Below are positions 9,381 through 18,389 of a DNA stretch of 52,172 nucleotides, piece after piece. The notes below the pieces were generated by a model. It was not told where the DNA came from and searched no databases. It saw only the letters and a list, made by a program, of their open reading frames with translations. Within the stretch, counting starts at the first letter, position 1. Each line of letters opens with the position of its first letter. This stretch comes from Bacteroidales bacterium (GTDB taxonomy: Bacteria > Bacteroidota > Bacteroidia > Bacteroidales > UBA7960), in contig PWKN01000183.1 in NCBI GenBank assembly GCA_003559735.1, positions 1-52,172 on the forward strand, read 5' to 3'. A program made the position numbers and the translations under genes.

Positions 9381-9426
9381 GAAAAAATTTTATGGGAAAG
9401 CGAAGCGGTTCCTCCAGTACACCAGA

Positions 9427-9450
9427 ATTTTGTAATTTTTTATACAAAAT
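9427..9450. repeat. Inverted repeat ATTTTGTA-8-TACAAAAT between the two 44-bp copies
   Basis: Perfect 8-bp arms at 9427-9434 and 9443-9450 with an 8-base AT-only loop. It lies in the middle of the divergent carotenoid promoter region and is a candidate operator. Confidence 0.6.
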
Positions 9451-9472
9451 GCTGGTGGGTTTTTTACAGGAG

Positions 9473-9516
9473 AAATGTACATAAAATTTTTTATGCGAAA
9501 ATTCACACAGACGCAT
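9473..9516. repeat. 44-bp direct repeat, copy 2
   Basis: A perfect copy of 9337-9380, lying 50 bases before the lycopene cyclase start. Its right palindrome arm has diverged after CGCATAAAAA, so the outer hairpin is weaker than in copy 1. Confidence 0.9.
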
Positions 9517-9565
9517 AAAAAAAATCATGTACAAACAAATGCACAGTGAAATGTGTTTATGAGGC

Positions 9566-10261
9566 ATGGAAAAATACTATTATCTTTTTTTGTTGCTTGT
9601 CAGCACTGTCATACCGCTGATACGAAGTTTCGAGCAGCGGGTCAGGTTCCGGGAAAAATGGCCGGCGCTTTTTGCAGGCATTTTGGTGATGATGGGCATA
9701 TTCATTCCGTGGGACATCCTCTTTGCCCATCACGGTATATGGTCGTTCAACCACCTTTATGTTATCGGACTTTACCTGTTCGGGTTGCCCGTTGAGGAGT
9801 GGTTGTTCTTCATTGTGATCCCATACTGTATTGTCTTTACCTATGAGGTGTTCCGGTATTTTCTTCCCAGGTTGCAATTTCGGCAGACAGCATTGATCGT
9901 AAGTCTTGTTGCAGGCATTGCGCTGATCGTGATGGCGATCCTGAATAGTCACCGTTTGTATACCTTCATTGTCACGTTGCTTACCGGCACATTGTTGCTG
10001 ATGCAACCTTTTTTCTCGTCACACAAAAAATGGTTGTCGCATTTCTTTCTTACCTATGTGGTAATGCTTATCCCATTTCTGGTGGTCAATGGCGCATTAA
10101 CCGGAATGTTTACAGAGATGCCGGTGGTTAGCTATGATGATGTTCACAACCTTGGCATCCGGATATTCACCATCCCTGTTGAGGATGCAGTGTATTTGCT
10201 GGGGATGATGTTTGTTGTTCAGATGGTGTACGAGCGAAGAATTGCCAGAAGGGGTGTGTAG
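9566..10261 (+). CDS. crtY: Lycopene beta-cyclase, fused CrtYcd-type membrane protein
   Basis: A 231-residue multi-pass membrane protein of the lycopene cyclase domain family. Bacteroidota carry a single fused polypeptide corresponding to the CrtYc and CrtYd halves of actinobacteria. Each half has a diagnostic motif: PWD (residues near 48) with VEEWLFF near 77 in the first, and PVEDAVY near 211 in the second. These acidic residues are the expected active-site residues for cyclising lycopene ends to beta-ionone rings. About seven hydrophobic segments are visible. The start ATG follows the palindromic repeat region. Its product, beta-carotene, is the substrate of the divergent ketolase. Carotenoid genes upstream in the pathway (crtB, crtI) are not in the window. 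Confidence 0.88.
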   Translation: MEKYYYLFLLLVSTVIPLIRSFEQRVRFREKWPALFAGILVMMGIFIPWDILFAHHGIWSFNHLYVIGLYLFGLPVEEWLFFIVIPYCIVFTYEVFRYFLPRLQFRQTALIVSLVAGIALIVMAILNSHRLYTFIVTLLTGTLLLMQPFFSSHKKWLSHFFLTYVVMLIPFLVVNGALTGMFTEMPVVSYDDVHNLGIRIFTIPVEDAVYLLGMMFVVQMVYERRIARRGV

Positions 10262-10272
10262 CAAACCGGAAA

Positions 10273-10313
10273 GGCTTATGCCGTTTGTTGTTAGTGAAAC
10301 AGTGGCATAAGCC
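10273..10313. terminator. Bidirectional hairpin between convergent crtY and atpK
   Basis: GGCTTATGCC at 10273-10282 pairs with GGCATAAGCC at 10304-10313, a perfect 10-bp stem. There is no long T-run, so it may be a weak terminator or a 3'-end stabiliser for both converging transcripts. Confidence 0.5.
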
Positions 10314-10341
10314 CTTGTGCTTAACCTGTAACAGCATATTC

Positions 10342-10821
<480 letters not shown>

Positions 10822-12639
10822 TTATGTGATTTTTTTAAATGGATGATATTTTTTTCCTCCCCCGGTAAAGCCGGCATTTTTATAGAATTCAACAAAGGTC
10901 AGACGCATGGGATGCACAAAAGCACCCAGGCCCGACATGAACAGGTTGATCCCATGGCCAACAACCAGGATGACCGTCATGATCAGAATGTTCAGTACCG
11001 GAATACTGCCACTCATGGAGATGGCCAGGCTGTTAAAGACAAACCCGAGGATGGCACTGGATATTCCCAGTGCAAACAAACGGATATAAGACAGCAGGTC
11101 GCCCAGGATGCCTGTAACCATGTTATAGGTATTCCAGAGTCCCAGTCCGAAGTTCATCAAAACATTACGATTCAGGTTATTAAGCAGCAATATCATTACC
11201 CCGCTTATGCCCAGCAGGACATACAGTGCCGGATGCAGGCGTTCAAATGGCATCCCTGTCAGTTCACTGATCCCATAAAGTGCAATGCTTCCGGTTAATA
11301 AAAGGATCCAGCCTGCCGTACCCACTGCATGTTTCCATCCGAACTGTTTGGTTTCATTGATGGCCTTAAGGATCAATCCAAAGATGATCTGTATCCCCCC
11401 GAGGATCAGTGCCAGGTAGAACAGCAGCATGTTGATATCTGTCCCCTGCTGTTCAAAACGTGCAGCAAGGTCTTTATATACCGGCAGTCCGGTCTGGTAA
11501 AGATCCACACCAAACAGCACACCCGAGATGACACCAAAGGCAAAGGTAGCCACGCCCAGGTAGAACACCAGTCCCATGATCTGCTTCAGTTCTTTGGCCA
11601 CCCTCTTCTTAAGCAACAGGGCAGTGATGGCCATCAGGATGCCGTAGCCAGCGTCACCCAGGCAAAAGCCAAAGAACAGCATATAAAAGGGGGCAAAGAA
11701 AGGAGTGAGGTCCAGTTCATTATATTTTGGTAATGAATAGAGGTCGCCCAGCATTTCAAATTTCCTGGAAAAATTCTTATTTTTCAGCAGGATGGGGGGA
11801 CGTTCATCTTTGGCTGGTTTTCCGGTAACATAAAGGATGTCGTTGTCTTCGAGATAACCAACAAGGGCCTCTTTTTTCTCTCCAGGCACCCATCCTTCGA
11901 GCAGCATGACTTTGTCATCCGCTTGCTTGTCGGTGTTGGCAACGGCCAGCGTATAATCTACTTCTTCCTTTACCTGGTAGCCATAGGTTTTTATTGCTTC
12001 AAGATTTTTTGATGCGTGTTTGTCGAGCTCCCTGTTGATCGCCCCGATTTCCTTTATCAATTCTTTTTCATAATGCCTGAGCTCTGATATGGGTCTTTCG
12101 GGCGGACGAACATCTTCGGCATCGATGTCTGGTTCCTCACCTTCTCTCCTGATCAGCACAAAATATGTTTGTCCGGCGTGCTGACCAATTACCTCAACGG
12201 GGTACGTTTCAAACCATTCTTCATTGAACCGGCTTGCGGGAACACTGTAAAAATTAACATACAACCCTTCACCGGCCAACTGATCAATTGTATCTTTCGA
12301 AAAGTCGCCCCACGGCTTAACCTGGCTCATTTCTTTCTGGAGCAGGGTGAGCTGCTGATACTTTTCTTCCAGGTCGTTGTAGAGGCGGCGGACTTCCTCA
12401 AAGGCTTCCCTGCCGCCTGTTTGCTTCCCGGCGTCGCTTTTGGAAATATCGCGTTTGCTGAGTTGCTTCACAACCCACTGGATCTCTTTGATCAGGTCAT
12501 ACTGATCCCTGACCTCATCTGATACTTCTTCCTGTTTTTCAATGAGGTGAACCACTCCGATTTTTCTGACATTTTCGAGGAATGATTCATAATCCTGATG
12601 GAATACCAGGAAAGAAAACTTATGCATGGGAACGATCAT
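10822..12639 (-). CDS. atpI: V-type ATP synthase subunit I (stator a-subunit)
   Basis: A 605-residue protein. The N-terminal half is soluble and coiled-coil rich (residues up to about 300), as expected for the arm that binds the peripheral stalk. The C-terminal half has about seven to eight membrane helices, beginning near FFAPFYMLFFGFCLGDAGYG, a strongly conserved segment. The ion half-channel lies in the last helices (LLSYIRLFALGISSA contains the conserved Arg). The ATG at 12639 overlaps the subunit D stop by four bases. A start at the next Met (residue 5) is also possible. Its place between D and K matches other Bacteroidota V-ATPase operons. Confidence 0.93.
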   Translation of the reverse strand: MIVPMHKFSFLVFHQDYESFLENVRKIGVVHLIEKQEEVSDEVRDQYDLIKEIQWVVKQLSKRDISKSDAGKQTGGREAFEEVRRLYNDLEEKYQQLTLLQKEMSQVKPWGDFSKDTIDQLAGEGLYVNFYSVPASRFNEEWFETYPVEVIGQHAGQTYFVLIRREGEEPDIDAEDVRPPERPISELRHYEKELIKEIGAINRELDKHASKNLEAIKTYGYQVKEEVDYTLAVANTDKQADDKVMLLEGWVPGEKKEALVGYLEDNDILYVTGKPAKDERPPILLKNKNFSRKFEMLGDLYSLPKYNELDLTPFFAPFYMLFFGFCLGDAGYGILMAITALLLKKRVAKELKQIMGLVFYLGVATFAFGVISGVLFGVDLYQTGLPVYKDLAARFEQQGTDINMLLFYLALILGGIQIIFGLILKAINETKQFGWKHAVGTAGWILLLTGSIALYGISELTGMPFERLHPALYVLLGISGVMILLLNNLNRNVLMNFGLGLWNTYNMVTGILGDLLSYIRLFALGISSAILGFVFNSLAISMSGSIPVLNILIMTVILVVGHGINLFMSGLGAFVHPMRLTFVEFYKNAGFTGGGKKYHPFKKIT

Positions 12640-13238
12640 ACGTTTGCCTCCGATTCCTGTAGTCTGTTTTTAACAATCTTTTGTGCTGCCTTTGACAGGT
12701 TTTCTTCGTCTTCCAGGTAGCGTTTGATCTTTAGAATGGCTGCTTCAAAACCAGGAATCTGTACTTTTTCGTACAGGTTCACCTTTTGGGTGGTTTTTTT
12801 CCGTGCGTGGTCAAGCAACTGCATTTTCTGATAAAACACTTCTCTTTCCAGTGCTATGCTGGCCAGTTGTTTTACAATATCGATACCGTCAAGGTACCAT
12901 AACGGCTTGTTGAACAAGCTGAACGACTTGATGGAGAACTGCACATTTTCAAGTACCGGCGTTTTTACCCCGGCAATCTTTTTAACCGACAATTCCACAT
13001 CTTCAATACTTACCAGTTCATTGTCAAACTCATCCCAGAGGGCAATGGCATGCTGATAGGCCTGGAGCTGTTTTTCGAGTTTTTCATCAAATGCCTCCGC
13101 CGTTTCCCTGGCTTTTTTTACTTCACTGCGCAAGGCAGCTTCCTTGTTTTTAAGCGTGGGCAGTGCCTTTTCCCTGACCTCCAGTTGCTTCTTCAGTCGC
13201 TGAAGGTATGTCTTATTGTATTGAAACTTAATGGCCAT
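12636..13238 (-). CDS. atpD: V-type ATP synthase subunit D (central stalk)
   Basis: A 200-residue, highly charged, mostly helical protein. The N-terminal YNKTYLQRLKKQLEVREKAL and the C-terminal helix ILKIKRYLEDEENLSKAAQKIVK fit the two long antiparallel helices of the rotor shaft that turns inside the A3B3 head. It overlaps the start of subunit I by four bases and follows subunit B after 28 bases. Length is near the family norm of 200-210. Confidence 0.9.
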   Translation of the reverse strand: MAIKFQYNKTYLQRLKKQLEVREKALPTLKNKEAALRSEVKKARETAEAFDEKLEKQLQAYQHAIALWDEFDNELVSIEDVELSVKKIAGVKTPVLENVQFSIKSFSLFNKPLWYLDGIDIVKQLASIALEREVFYQKMQLLDHARKKTTQKVNLYEKVQIPGFEAAILKIKRYLEDEENLSKAAQKIVKNRLQESEANV

Positions 13239-13266
13239 AGGTGTACACTAAACCGGGTTAATGTGG

Positions 13267-14592
13267 TTATTGTTTTTTCCAGTACTTCTCGACAAACTCC
13301 TGCCTGATACCGACTTCTTCAGGCTGGAAATGTTTGTCAAACAAGCCATATGCAGTCTCCAGCATCTCATCGGTTTCGATGTTCACATCGATTGCCAGGA
13401 GTTTTTCTGAATACTCTTTGGCAAACTCCAGCGACCGTTCGTCGTAGTCGGTCAGGTCGAACCCATTCTCCTGTTTTGTCCTGGCATTGGCTGCATCTGC
13501 ATACAGGCGCACTGCCGCGTTCATCACCTGTGGGTGGTCTTCCCTGGTTTTTTTGCCGATCACCAGCTGTTTCAGTCGCGAAAGGCTTCTGAAGGGATCG
13601 ATGATGACTTTGCCGATATCGCTGTCTTTTCTCAGGAAAAGCTGTCCTTCGGTTATATACCCTGTATTGTCAGGTACTGCATGGGTAATGTCGCCGCCCG
13701 ACAGGGTGGTAACGGCAATGATGGTGATGGATCCGCCATCGGGGAACTGTACGGCTTTTTCGTAAAGGCGTGCCAGGTCGGAGTATAATGAGCCGGGCAT
13801 GGAATCTTTTGACGGGATCTGGTCCATCCGGTTGGATACAATGCTGAGTGCATCCGAATAAAGCGTCATATCTGTAAGCAGTACCAGAACTTTTTCATTC
13901 TTTTCAACGGCAAAGTATTCTGCGGCGGCCAGTGCCATATCTGGCACGAGCAGCCTTTCAACCGGCGGATCTTCTGTGGTATTAATGAACCCAACGATGC
14001 GGTCGAGTGCCCCGGCATTGTCAAACACATTTTTAAAGTACAGGTAATCGTCTCTCGTAAGCCCCATCCCTGCAAGGATGATCTTGTCGGCTTTGGCCCT
14101 TAATGCAACCATGGCCATTACCTGGTTATACGGCTGGTCGGGGTCGGCAAAGAAAGGGATCTTTTGTCCGGTTACCAGTGCATTGTTCAGGTCTATTCCT
14201 GCAATACCGGTTGGAATATATTCTGACGGCTGCTTTCGGCGGACGGGGTTCACACTGGGTCCGCCAATCTCTTTTTCCTGTCCCATGATCTCTGCTCCTT
14301 CAATTGGATCACCGTAGGCGTCGAAGAATCGGCCGGCAAGGTCATCACCAACCTTTATGGTGGGTGCTTTCCCCGCGAATATTACCTCGGCGTTTGTTGC
14401 AATGCCTTCAGTGCCTCCGAAGATCTGCAGGGTAACAAGATCACCAATGATCTTTACCACCTGTGCGAGCCGGCCATCAACAATGGCCAGTTCTTCGTTG
14501 CCAATGCCCCTGGCGTACAGCGACACGGTGGCCTTGGTTAGTTGGAACAGTTTTGTGTATACACGCTGAAATGCTTTTGTGTCCTTTTCCAT
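13267..14592 (-). CDS. atpB: V-type ATP synthase subunit B (non-catalytic head subunit)
   Basis: A 441-residue protein matching the regulatory B subunit. It lacks a proper P-loop at the nucleotide site, as expected. Seen features are the N-terminal beta-barrel (LVTLQIFGGTEGIATNAEV), PVNPVRRKQPSEYIPTGIAG, KIPFFADPDQPYNQVMAMVALRAK, and the LLTDMTLYSDALSIVSNRMDQIPSKDSMPGSLYSD region that contacts subunit A. It follows subunit A by 23 bases. Confidence 0.95.
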   Translation of the reverse strand: MEKDTKAFQRVYTKLFQLTKATVSLYARGIGNEELAIVDGRLAQVVKIIGDLVTLQIFGGTEGIATNAEVIFAGKAPTIKVGDDLAGRFFDAYGDPIEGAEIMGQEKEIGGPSVNPVRRKQPSEYIPTGIAGIDLNNALVTGQKIPFFADPDQPYNQVMAMVALRAKADKIILAGMGLTRDDYLYFKNVFDNAGALDRIVGFINTTEDPPVERLLVPDMALAAAEYFAVEKNEKVLVLLTDMTLYSDALSIVSNRMDQIPSKDSMPGSLYSDLARLYEKAVQFPDGGSITIIAVTTLSGGDITHAVPDNTGYITEGQLFLRKDSDIGKVIIDPFRSLSRLKQLVIGKKTREDHPQVMNAAVRLYADAANARTKQENGFDLTDYDERSLEFAKEYSEKLLAIDVNIETDEMLETAYGLFDKHFQPEEVGIRQEFVEKYWKKQ

Positions 14593-14615
14593 TATTCAGT
14601 AAGTTTTCTCTTGGT

Positions 14616-16415
14616 TTATGACTGCGCTTCGACCGCTGATTCTTCTTTCTCCCCCGTATTCCTTGTTTCCTGCTCTTTGAGGATCTTTTTCAGTTCCTGC
14701 TCGTTGTTCCTGAATTTGTCCGAATCAAATTCAGAATAATTCATTTGTTTCAGTGCATTGATGATGCGTTTAAAATAGGGATTTACCTCTTCAAACGAGT
14801 CGAAGTGGAAGGTCATGTCTGTCACTTCCAATGTTTTTTGAAGCATATAGTTCTGGCGTTCGAATGATGAGGATGCATCTATGTTGTCGAAGGCATCCTG
14901 CTGAAGGATGACAAAGTCGATCAGTTCTGATTTCCAGTACCGTATATGATAGTCGATGGGTACGCCATCATCACCCAGGATATTGATCTGTTCGTAAGCC
15001 TCCTTGCCCCTCAGCAAAATGTCTTTGGCCTTGAACACACTGTCGGTCCAGTTTTCAGCTACATTCTTATTAAGATATTCGGCAATTTCGGGGTATTCCA
15101 GGTATTTGGAATAACTGTCGATGGGGTCGATTGCGGGATAGCGCTTGCTGTCGGCCCGGTCCTGCGACAATGCATAAAAGCATCTTGCCACTTTTTTTGT
15201 TGATTCGGTTACCGGCTCCTTGAGGTTTCCCCCTGCAGGTGAAACGGTGCCGATAAAGGTAATGGACCCGCTCCCGCCGTTGGGCAGGTAAACAAAACCC
15301 GCACGTGCATAGAAGTTGGCAATAATGGCCGCAAGGTCCATCGGAAAGCCATCGGGTCCCGGTAGCTCTTCCAACCGGTTCGACATTTCCCTGAGGGCCT
15401 GTGCCCATCGTGAAGTAGAGTCGGCAAGCAGCAGTACCTTCAAACCCATGGCCCTGTAATATTCAGCTATTGTCATGGCTGTATAGACAGAGGCTTCACG
15501 GGCAGCCACCGGCATGTTCGATGTATTGGCAATGATGGTGGTACGTTCCATCAGCTTCCGTCCACTGCGCGGATCATCCAGCTCCGGAAACTCAGTAAAG
15601 ATCTCCACCACCTCGTTGGCACGTTCACCGCAGGCAGCGATCACCACAAGGTCGGCTTCGGCGTTCTTTGACAGGTTATGTTGCAGCACCGTTTTCCCTG
15701 ATCCAAAAGGGCCGGGGATAAAGCCTGTACCACCTTCGGCCATGGGGTTCAGGGTATCCATGACGCGAATCCCTGTTTCAAGGATCCTGAACGGACGGGG
15801 TTTGTCTTTGTATGCCCTTATCGGGACTTTCACCGGCCATTTCTGTACCATGGTCACCTTGTGCTCCTTGCCCTCGTTGTCGGTGAGGACCGCTATGGTC
15901 TCTTTGGGGGTATATGCTCCGTCGCCCTTCAGACTTTTTATGGTATACGTTCCCTTGAATGTAAACGGCACCATGATCTTATGCGGTATCCAGTTTTCCT
16001 TCACTTCGCCCAGCCATGATCCGGCAACCACTTTGTCCCCTTTCTTTGCCAGTGCCTTGAATTCGTATTCCTGATCCATGTCCAGCGGTTCGGTATACTC
16101 TCCTTTTTTCAGGAAAATCCCTTCCATCTTATTCAGGTCGTTCTGGAGTCCGTCAAAATTTTTCGACAGGATACCGGGTCCAAGCGTTACTTCAAGCATG
16201 TGTCCCATGAACTCCACTTCTGCCCCAACTTTTAGTCCGCGGGTACTCTCAAACACCTGAATGTATGATTTGTTTCCAACCACTTTGATCACTTCGGCCA
16301 TCAGGCGGGTATTGTCCTGCTTGATGAAGCAGATCTCATTTTGCGCGGTCGTTCCCTCGGTTTCAACAATCACCAGGTTGGCAATAATGCCGGTTACGTT
16401 CCCAATTGTATTCAT
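14616..16415 (-). CDS. atpA: V-type ATP synthase subunit A (catalytic)
   Basis: The 599-residue catalytic head subunit. The Walker A motif GPFGSGKT lies near residue 240, with the catalytic Glu in CGERANEV and a Walker-B-like LLLADSTSRWAQA. The extra non-homologous region typical of V/A-type A subunits is present before the P-loop (residues about 115-190). ATP binds at the A/B interface and its hydrolysis or synthesis drives the rotor. The start ATG 16415 lies nine bases after the DUF2764 gene. Confidence 0.96.
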   Translation of the reverse strand: MNTIGNVTGIIANLVIVETEGTTAQNEICFIKQDNTRLMAEVIKVVGNKSYIQVFESTRGLKVGAEVEFMGHMLEVTLGPGILSKNFDGLQNDLNKMEGIFLKKGEYTEPLDMDQEYEFKALAKKGDKVVAGSWLGEVKENWIPHKIMVPFTFKGTYTIKSLKGDGAYTPKETIAVLTDNEGKEHKVTMVQKWPVKVPIRAYKDKPRPFRILETGIRVMDTLNPMAEGGTGFIPGPFGSGKTVLQHNLSKNAEADLVVIAACGERANEVVEIFTEFPELDDPRSGRKLMERTTIIANTSNMPVAAREASVYTAMTIAEYYRAMGLKVLLLADSTSRWAQALREMSNRLEELPGPDGFPMDLAAIIANFYARAGFVYLPNGGSGSITFIGTVSPAGGNLKEPVTESTKKVARCFYALSQDRADSKRYPAIDPIDSYSKYLEYPEIAEYLNKNVAENWTDSVFKAKDILLRGKEAYEQINILGDDGVPIDYHIRYWKSELIDFVILQQDAFDNIDASSSFERQNYMLQKTLEVTDMTFHFDSFEEVNPYFKRIINALKQMNYSEFDSDKFRNNEQELKKILKEQETRNTGEKEESAVEAQS

Positions 16416-16424
16416 AGTAATAGG

Positions 16425-17255
16425 CTATTTATCTGTAAAAGTTTCGGGTAATTGATAGCTTGCCTGCAATTCGCTCAGCAGCTTTTTAAACAACTCATTG
16501 CTGTGATCCTTATCTATGTCCAGCCACCGTTCGATCATACCCAGCTTGATAATGAAGGCCAGGATCTTTTCAATGGTGAAATAATGAAAAAAGGTTTCTT
16601 CGTCGAGATACTTCCACTGCATTTCATCAATGGCCTGCTCTCTTTCCCTGATGTCTTCCTTCTTTGATATGGCGGTCAGCTCCTCAATATAGTCCAGCTC
16701 ACTACCCAGTCCGAAGTCGCGGGCATGGCTCTTGCGTATTGTCCCGGAGGTTTCACCGGTCCCAATGATCTCGTGTTCATAGGGAACCTTATACTTTCTT
16801 GCATTCAGCGCAGCCATGATGTTTTTTACGTTAAGCTCAAACCGGAACCAATTGCGCAGGAATTCATTGTGCAGTTTGCCGGTGACCTCATCGTAAAACA
16901 GAGTGGTCAGTTCGTTTTCCGGACTCATATCGGGGTAGACCGGCTCCTTGGTTTTAAAGGCTGTAATGAATTTCACCATATATGCAGGGAGGTCGGCCGG
17001 TTCTTTGATAATCTCTTCAAGGTGTTCCTTTGAGAAATTCCCTTTTTCGCTGAATGCCTTGTTGTTTTTCTCCAGCAGATTGATAAGGTTATCATTATCA
17101 TAAGGGAGGAACAGCTTTTCAACCAAAAGAAAATCGCGGGGATCCAGATCCTTGCGAATTTCTTCCCTGAAGGCAAGCTGATCAAACGTCAGCTTGTGAA
17201 TATCAAGGGTGACATCCTGAAGTCCTGCTACCAGGTAATAATAATTTCGCTTCAC
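16425..17255 (-). CDS. DUF2764 protein of the V-ATPase operon (probable subunit C counterpart)
   Basis: A 276-residue helical, charged protein with the N-terminal signature NYYYLVAGLQDVTLD. It matches the DUF2764 family found in Bacteroidota V-ATPase operons. The start is GTG (17255); no nearer ATG exists. No membrane segment and no enzyme motif. It sits between E and A, where other V/A-ATPases carry subunit C, the socket joining rotor shaft and ring. Its length and helical content are compatible with that role, which is inference from position rather than clear homology. Confidence 0.85.
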   Translation of the reverse strand: MKRNYYYLVAGLQDVTLDIHKLTFDQLAFREEIRKDLDPRDFLLVEKLFLPYDNDNLINLLEKNNKAFSEKGNFSKEHLEEIIKEPADLPAYMVKFITAFKTKEPVYPDMSPENELTTLFYDEVTGKLHNEFLRNWFRFELNVKNIMAALNARKYKVPYEHEIIGTGETSGTIRKSHARDFGLGSELDYIEELTAISKKEDIREREQAIDEMQWKYLDEETFFHYFTIEKILAFIIKLGMIERWLDIDKDHSNELFKKLLSELQASYQLPETFTDK

Positions 17256-17285
17256 GGGGTTGTATTTAGCTTATGATATCAATAC

Positions 17286-17921
17286 TTACTTTTTTTTGCC
17301 TGTATCCTGCTCTTCAAAAAGCATGCTGATCAGCCTTGGCCGCATATACATCTTAAAGAAATGTTCAAAATCCTTATCTGAGAAAGAAACAAGGTATCCG
17401 CCATCTTTCGGACCAATTTTGAATCCGCCTTTGATCTTGTCACTGAAATTTATTTCCAGGCCCTGTTCGAGAAGGTCTTTTGCCTTTTTCTTAAAGAAGT
17501 CTTCAAATGCTTTTTTGTCTTTTTCAGGCAACAGCACTTCCAGGTCAACGTTATCATCGCTTTTGGGGTTCCAGTTCTTTACGATGGTCTGAATAATGTC
17601 GCGGGTGAACGACTCTTCCTTAAAAGCGGCTTTTGATTGGGGTTCGATGGTCCTGGTCAGGATTAAACCAACAACTTCCTGTTTCAGGTCAGATATGGCT
17701 TGCCGGGCTGACAACCGCAATTCGTTCATGGCGTTCTGCTTTGTGTCAGTGGCCTCTTTTTCTGCTTTTTCTTTTTGGGTCTCAGCCTCTTTTTTTGCCT
17801 TTGAAAGTATTTCGCCTGCCTCTTTTTTGGCATCGGAAATGATCTTTTCTGCTTCTTTATTTGCCTTGTCTACACCTTCCTGGTAAATCTTTTCGGTGAG
17901 CTGCTGAAGTTTTTTCTGCAT
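17286..17921 (-). CDS. atpE: V-type ATP synthase subunit E (peripheral stalk)
   Basis: A 211-residue protein beginning at ATG 17921; the frame extends upstream only through a TTG and an unlikely leader. Residues 1-80 form a Lys/Glu/Ala-rich coiled coil (KANKEAEKIISDAKKEAGEILSKAKK and similar), the stalk helix. A globular C-terminal domain of about 110 residues (VEVLLPEKDKKAFEDFFKKKAKD) binds the head. It is the first gene of the operon, with a long upstream leader. No partner stalk subunit (G/H) is recognisable nearby. Confidence 0.88.
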   Translation of the reverse strand: MQKKLQQLTEKIYQEGVDKANKEAEKIISDAKKEAGEILSKAKKEAETQKEKAEKEATDTKQNAMNELRLSARQAISDLKQEVVGLILTRTIEPQSKAAFKEESFTRDIIQTIVKNWNPKSDDNVDLEVLLPEKDKKAFEDFFKKKAKDLLEQGLEINFSDKIKGGFKIGPKDGGYLVSFSDKDFEHFFKMYMRPRLISMLFEEQDTGKKK

Positions 17922-18389
17922 GATTGTATTATTTATACCATATATATTGTTGTTACAAGAAAACGCCAAACACTTTGTCCTGGCAGACCGGACCTTTTGG
18001 TTCTTACCCAGGTTCCGGAACTTTTTCGCAACTGACCGCCATCATCAAGCGTTGTGGTCATGACCGCGGTGGAGATGCCACGCCATTTTCCGGTCAGATG
18101 ATTGTTGATCTGCTTTTGTTGCCTTAGTGCCCTGCAGCGTTATACCCAGGGTAGCTTTACCTGAACGATACGCATGATTAAAACAGGTTATAACAGCGAT
18201 GCGAAATTAGAAAAAAAAAGAATGCCACTGAACCTGACATGCCTTGAATCTTCTGCAAACAAGATGCAAATGTACAAAAAGTTTCATTTGTTACGCAATT
18301 CACAACTTAAAAAATCTTAAAATTGAACATTACCGGGCTTTGCGTGTTTGAGTAAATTAGGTTAACTATTAACAAAAAAAACTAAACAG
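17922..18389. other. 468-base divergent region with a long structured V-ATPase leader
   Basis: It separates subunit E (minus) from the YceI gene (plus). A promoter box for the V-ATPase lies at 18267-18274, giving a leader of about 340 nt. Within it are the palindromes GTTCCGGAAC (18012-18021) and GGTCATGACC (18056-18065), a GC-GTGG/CCAC-GC hairpin (18066-18083) and outer arms CTGACCG/CGGTCAG (18032-18038 and 18091-18097). No open frame is convincing. I find no clear promoter box for YceI. Confidence 0.45.
18267..18274 (-). promoter_or_regulatory. Promoter -7 box (TACATTTG) for the V-ATPase operon
   Basis: An exact TAnnTTTG followed by CA on the minus strand. ATTG lies 21 bases upstream as a possible -33 element. 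It is the only full match between the two divergent genes. Confidence 0.5.

Noticed and set aside
9315-9533. Four TGTACA hexamers near the carotenoid promoters as possible CarH/LitR-type light-regulator sites
   Set aside because: They are not arranged in the 11-base tandem pattern expected for such sites as I recall it, two come simply from the 44-bp duplication, and one overlaps the promoter box. The same TGTACA occurs at the V-ATPase promoter.
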